Source: Gammaproteobacteria bacterium (GTDB lineage Bacteria > Pseudomonadota > Gammaproteobacteria > Comchoanobacterales > Comchoanobacteraceae). From it: DNA of 9,521 bases. A program made the position numbers and the translations under genes. Below, in pieces: positions 6,686 through 9,521 of this stretch. The notes beneath the pieces were generated by a model. It worked only from the letters and a program-made list of their open reading frames with translations, was not told the origin of the DNA and ran no database searches. The stretch is taken from contig JAQWRO010000003.1 in the NCBI GenBank assembly GCA_029243665.1, positions 1 through 9,521 of the forward strand. Direction: 5' to 3'. Within the stretch, counting starts at the first letter, position 1. Every line of letters begins with the position of its first letter.

Positions 6686-7441
6686 TTATTTCCCTTTGTT
6701 AAAATTTGAGATTAATTGTGCTAATTCGATTGGAAGTGGAAAAACGATAGTTGAAGATTTCTCATTACTTACATCTGTTAGTGCTTGTAGATAGCGTAAC
6801 TGCATTGCATTTGGTTCTTCTGCAAGTATCTTTGCAGCTTTTTGAATCATAGTGGCAGATTGAAGCTCACCCTCAGCATTAATTATTTTAGCACGTCTTT
6901 CACGTTCAGCCTCAGCCTGTCTTGCGATCGCTCTAATCATGCCCTCACTAAGATCAATATCTTTTATTTCAACGGCAGATATTTTGATACCCCATTTGTC
7001 TGTTTGTTTATCTAAAATAGACTGTAAGCTATGATTAAGTTTATCTCGCTCAGAAAGCATTTCATCTAGATCATGTTGCCCCAATATAGAGCGAAGCGTT
7101 GTTTGGGATAGTTGGCTAGTAGCTTCGTAATAATCTTCAACATTGTTAATTGCAAGTTCTGGTTTTTCAACCTTAAAATAAACAACCGCGTTTACCCGTA
7201 CTGATATGTTGTCTTTAGAAATTAAATCTTGTGGTGGCACATCTAAAACAATGGTTCTTTTCGTAACTTTAACCATTTGTTGAAGAATAGGGATTATAAC
7301 AATAAGCCCAGGGCCTTTTACTTTGTAAAATCTGCCCAAAAAAAATACTACTCCACGTTCATATTCACGAAGAACACGAACACCATTTGTAAGAACTAAA
7401 AGGGCAAATAAACTTATAAAAAATAATAAAATTGAATCCAT
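6686..7441 (-). CDS. SPFH/Band 7 domain membrane protein (slipin, bacterial stomatin-like)
   Basis: Slipins assemble in the inner membrane and are thought to organise membrane microdomains or modulate membrane proteases. Residues 1-19 form one membrane segment; VRVLREYERGVVFFLGRF (21-38) begins the SPFH domain, which continues through PGLIVIIP, LDVPPQDLISKDNISVRVNAVVYFKV and RSILGQHDLDEML. A charged, Ala/Glu/Arg-rich helix, probably coiled-coil (about 168-210, with AEAERERRAKIINAEGE), follows, then the conserved STIVFPLPIEL near the C-terminus. Length (251) is normal. Slipin genes are commonly next to an nfeD membrane-protease gene, but none is present here. Instead it sits 9 nt after the antiporter stop and 2 nt before minC. 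The ribosome site is weak. Family assignment is sure; function in this context is unknown. Confidence 0.92.
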   Translation of the reverse strand: MDSILLFFISLFALLVLTNGVRVLREYERGVVFFLGRFYKVKGPGLIVIIPILQQMVKVTKRTIVLDVPPQDLISKDNISVRVNAVVYFKVEKPELAINNVEDYYEATSQLSQTTLRSILGQHDLDEMLSERDKLNHSLQSILDKQTDKWGIKISAVEIKDIDLSEGMIRAIARQAEAERERRAKIINAEGELQSATMIQKAAKILAEEPNAMQLRYLQALTDVSNEKSSTIVFPLPIELAQLISNFNKGK

Positions 7442-7450
7442 ATATAGATC

Positions 7451-8713
7451 TTAATTTTTAGTTAGTCTGGTGTCAACTTCAAGAAGTGTAACGACACGCT
7501 CTAGTAACGGTTTTATGGTTAGCCCTTGAATAATTATAGAGAATAAAACAATAGCATAAGTGAGGATGATTAAAAGTTGGTGGTCAATGTTATTTGGTAA
7601 TGAAAGCACTAATGCAATTGCCAAACCACCTCTTAACCCTCCCCATGAAATGATTGACCAAAGTGGTAAAGTCTTTGCATTATACGACTTAAACAAATAG
7701 AGACTTGCATATACGCTCATGGCTCTAGCAATGACCGATACAATAATAGTTAATAAAATTAGAAAAGATAGTGTATAAGGTATCTCAAGAATTAAAATTT
7801 CTAAACCAATCAATAAGAATAGAAAACAATTTAAAGAGTTATCTATTGTATCCCAAAAAGCAAAGAGTTGTTGTCTTGTTCGCCAATTATCAATTTTATT
7901 TCCTATCAGAAGCCCCGACATAACCATTGCAAGAGGACCAGACACACCAAGAAATTCAGCAATAACATAACCAGTTGTTGTTATCCAAAGTGTTAAAATA
8001 AGAGTGAATTCATTGTCTTGTTCAACAAGATTAATTAATTTTATGCCAACTTTTCCAACAATATATCCGTAAATCAATCCACCAAAAGTAAGTTGACAGA
8101 ATAGATATATAATTGACGACAATGTTGTACTTTGACCATTTAAAATGCCAACTAAGGTAATGAATATAACTATTCCTACACCATCATTAAAGAGTGATTC
8201 GCCAGCTAGCGTTTCTTTTAGGAACTTAGCAGCGCCTAACTCTTTTAACATCGATAATACGGCTATAGGATCCGTTGGTGAAATTAAAGCACCAAATATC
8301 AGACACAACAAGAAGCTAAAATGATAGTCGAAAAGCTGTAATATAAAGTACATCAAACATCCAATGATAAATGTTGAAATCAAAGTTCCTAATAAGGCTA
8401 ACGGGATAATAGTGAATTTTAATTTTTTAATGATGTTTAGGTCGCAATGTAAAGCGCCAGCAAATAATAAATAGCTCAAAATACCATTAATGAGTACATT
8501 TGGAAAATCAATAGATTTTACCAATATTGTGAAATCATGTGGTCCAAGGTTGAGTAAACCAGAGTTTAAAATGTAACGATAAATCAAACAAAAAAACAAA
8601 CTACCCAGTACTAAAAAAATATTGGCTTGCATTGGTTTTTTAAAATAATGATTAAGACCAAGAAGTATGACAGTAAATGTTAAAAAAATAGATACAATAG
8701 TAAAAAAATTCAT
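7451..8713 (-). CDS. Na+/H+ antiporter, CPA1/NhaP family
   Basis: A 420-residue inner-membrane cation/proton exchanger, expected to export Na+ (or K+) in exchange for H+ and help control pH and salt. The protein is highly hydrophobic with about 12 membrane segments. Key family features are SPTDPIAVL (T147-D148-P149) in the unwound helix, the cation-binding Asn176-Asp177 in GESLFNDGVGIVIF (an ND pair as in electroneutral NhaP-type members), Arg330, and GGLRGGLAIALVLSLP (358-373). It has no long cytoplasmic C-terminal regulatory domain, ending soon after the last membrane segment. It is the first gene of the long minus-strand train. A promoter-like sequence lies so close to the ATG that the mRNA may have no leader, and no ribosome site is visible. 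The exact ion cannot be told from sequence. Confidence 0.93.
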   Translation of the reverse strand: MNFFTIVSIFLTFTVILLGLNHYFKKPMQANIFLVLGSLFFCLIYRYILNSGLLNLGPHDFTILVKSIDFPNVLINGILSYLLFAGALHCDLNIIKKLKFTIIPLALLGTLISTFIIGCLMYFILQLFDYHFSFLLCLIFGALISPTDPIAVLSMLKELGAAKFLKETLAGESLFNDGVGIVIFITLVGILNGQSTTLSSIIYLFCQLTFGGLIYGYIVGKVGIKLINLVEQDNEFTLILTLWITTTGYVIAEFLGVSGPLAMVMSGLLIGNKIDNWRTRQQLFAFWDTIDNSLNCFLFLLIGLEILILEIPYTLSFLILLTIIVSVIARAMSVYASLYLFKSYNAKTLPLWSIISWGGLRGGLAIALVLSLPNNIDHQLLIILTYAIVLFSIIIQGLTIKPLLERVVTLLEVDTRLTKN

Positions 8714-8720
8714 AAGAAAT

Positions 8721-8748
8721 ATTGTATCAATGATTGAGATTAAATCAA
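8721..8748 (-). promoter_or_regulatory. Putative promoter for the antiporter-to-E2 gene train
   Basis: On the minus strand TTGATT (8748-8743) and TACAAT (8726-8721) are separated by 16 nt, a plausible sigma70-type pair. Seven nt separate the -10 box from the ATG of the antiporter gene, so transcription would begin at or next to the start codon. No strong terminator separates this from the tRNA genes upstream, so read-through from the tRNA promoter is also possible. Confidence 0.5.
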
Positions 8749-8763
8749 TACTTAAATTTGATA

Positions 8764-8836
8764 CGTCCCCAAGGGGATTCGAACCCCTGTTACCGCCGTG
8801 AAAGGGCGGTGTCCTAGGCCTCTAGACGATGGGGAC
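8764..8836 (-). tRNA. tRNA-Glu (anticodon UUC)
   Basis: The 73-nt sequence folds as a complete cloverleaf. The acceptor stem begins GTCCCC and closes with GGGGAC plus discriminator G; the anticodon stem CCGCC/GGCGG carries loop CUUUCAC with UUC at 8802-8800; the T arm has the GGTTCGAATC core. It is nearly identical to E. coli tRNA-Glu. The 3' CCA is not encoded (the next bases are TAT), so it must be added after transcription. It lies 15 nt downstream of tRNA-Ala and probably shares its transcript. Confidence 0.98.
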
Positions 8837-8851
8837 CTAAGAAGTTTTTTT

Positions 8852-8924
<73 letters not shown>

Positions 8925-8938
8925 AGCATTATTTGTGT

Positions 8939-8967
8939 ATATTAGCTTTAAAGATAATATGTGTCAA
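8939..8967 (-). promoter_or_regulatory. Promoter of the tRNA-Ala/tRNA-Glu unit
   Basis: On the minus strand a perfect TTGACA -35 (8967-8962) is followed by a 17-nt spacer and TAATAT as -10 (8944-8939). Transcription would start about 7 nt later, leaving a leader of roughly 8 nt before tRNA-Ala. This is the best promoter in the window and is placed as expected for a strong stable-RNA promoter. The discriminator after the -10 is A/C-rich rather than the GC-rich type usual for stringent control. Confidence 0.75.
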
Positions 8968-8984
8968 GTACCTTTGAGCTGCAA

Positions 8985-9521
8985 TCACACCTTAATTTCA
9001 TTCAATAGTGAGATAACTTTTTTTAAAAGTGAGGGTTCAAATAAACTATGTCCCGCATCTGGAATTATGTAAAGGTTGCAATCATCCATATTGTTTTTTA
9101 GTGTTAATGCAGTTTTTGGTGGGCAGAGCAGGTCATGTTGCCCTTGCACAATGGTTGTTTTAATATGTTGGATCTTATTTATGTTATCGAGGATATAGTT
9201 TGGCTTAAGGAATAAATGATTGTAGAAAAAATGTGCACTTATTTTGGACAAGCTCATAGCTAGATTGGGTTCTTTGAATAAATCTATAGTTTGTTCAGTG
9301 ACATTGATGCCACTATTCATTGCCTCCCATACGGACCATTTTTCAGCGAACAAACCATCATTTTTTTTTAATTTCTCATAATATTGCGATACAACACCAT
9401 TTTTAGTGTCAAGTTCATTAATGAGTTCATGATATGCCTCAGGGTGAAAATGTGCACAACCTATGTCTTCATATATCCAATCTATTTCAGATTGTGAGCC
9501 CAAGAAAATGCCTCTTAAAAT
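8985..9521 (-). CDS. pip: Prolyl iminopeptidase (alpha/beta hydrolase, peptidase S33), C-terminal part (truncated by window edge)
   Basis: This enzyme removes N-terminal proline from peptides in the cytoplasm. The reading frame is open to the window edge, so the gene continues upstream; 178 residues are visible, a bit over half of a typical protein of about 315. The first visible residues (ILRGIF) match the family segment before the cap domain, followed by EIDWIYEDIG and, later, WSVWEAMNSG. Two of the three catalytic residues are visible: Asp in VQGQHDLLCPP (visible residue about 130; the family usually has GRYD) and His in PDAGHSLFEP (about 158). The nucleophile Ser motif lies outside the window. 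An apparent TTG start at 9503 is not real, because the conserved sequence continues upstream of it. It ends 18 nt before the tRNA promoter's -35 box; no convincing terminator is seen between them. Confidence 0.93.
   Translation of the reverse strand: MLRGIFLGSQSEIDWIYEDIGCAHFHPEAYHELINELDTKNGVVSQYYEKLKKNDGLFAEKWSVWEAMNSGINVTEQTIDLFKEPNLAMSLSKISAHFFYNHLFLKPNYILDNINKIQHIKTTIVQGQHDLLCPPKTALTLKNNMDDCNLYIIPDAGHSLFEPSLLKKVISLLNEIKV

Noticed and set aside
8925..8990. Possible terminator between the prolyl iminopeptidase gene and the tRNA genes
   Set aside because: Only very short, mismatched stems can be drawn, with no T-run; the space is better explained by the tRNA promoter.
9501..9503. TTG as start codon of the prolyl iminopeptidase gene
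   Set aside because: The frame stays open to the window edge and the residues before it (ILRGIF) match the family, so the gene is cut by the window rather than starting here.

Overview
The window is a strongly AT-rich stretch of bacterial chromosome. It is densely packed, and every gene I can support reads on the minus strand. The source looks like a gammaproteobacterium: tRNA-Glu(UUC) and tRNA-Ala(GGC) are almost the E. coli sequences, MinC, MinD and MinE follow the gammaproteobacterial pattern, and the MutS N-terminus matches that group. The low GC and the pairing of a leucine-dehydrogenase-type enzyme with a 2-oxoacid dehydrogenase suggest a Legionella/Coxiella-like or other AT-rich, possibly host-associated lineage. 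That placement is inference only; no gene fixes the genus.

Layout in the direction of transcription (right to left): (1) 9521-8985, the C-terminal part of a prolyl iminopeptidase cut by the window edge. (2) 8924-8764, tRNA-Ala and tRNA-Glu in tandem behind a promoter with a perfect TTGACA -35 box; neither gene encodes its CCA end. (3) 8713-992, nine genes packed almost without gaps: a NhaP-type Na+/H+ antiporter, an SPFH/stomatin-like membrane protein, minC, minD, minE, a Glu/Leu/Phe/Val dehydrogenase, then E1-alpha, E1-beta and E2 of a 2-oxoacid dehydrogenase complex. (4) 991-821, the only sizeable spacer besides the tRNA region, holding weak terminator-like hairpins and probably the mutS promoter. 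(5) 820-1, the N-terminal third of mutS, cut by the window edge.

The nine-gene train combines membrane-ion physiology and membrane scaffolding, division-site placement (MinCDE), and a short route from branched-chain amino acids to acyl-CoA. In that route the dehydrogenase would deaminate leucine, valine or isoleucine to the 2-oxoacid, and E1/E2 would convert it to a branched acyl-CoA. Such acyl-CoAs are known primers for branched-chain fatty acids. No E3 (dihydrolipoyl dehydrogenase) is present, so it must be encoded elsewhere.

I did not find an obviously new multi-gene system such as defence, CRISPR or a mobile element. The points most worth checking are the very compact E2, which has no recognisable peripheral subunit-binding domain and an altered active-site motif; the attachment of the amino-acid/2-oxoacid module to the min operon; an SPFH gene without an NfeD partner; and a possible leaderless antiporter mRNA. 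Two genes (mutS and minD) are best read from TTG start codons.
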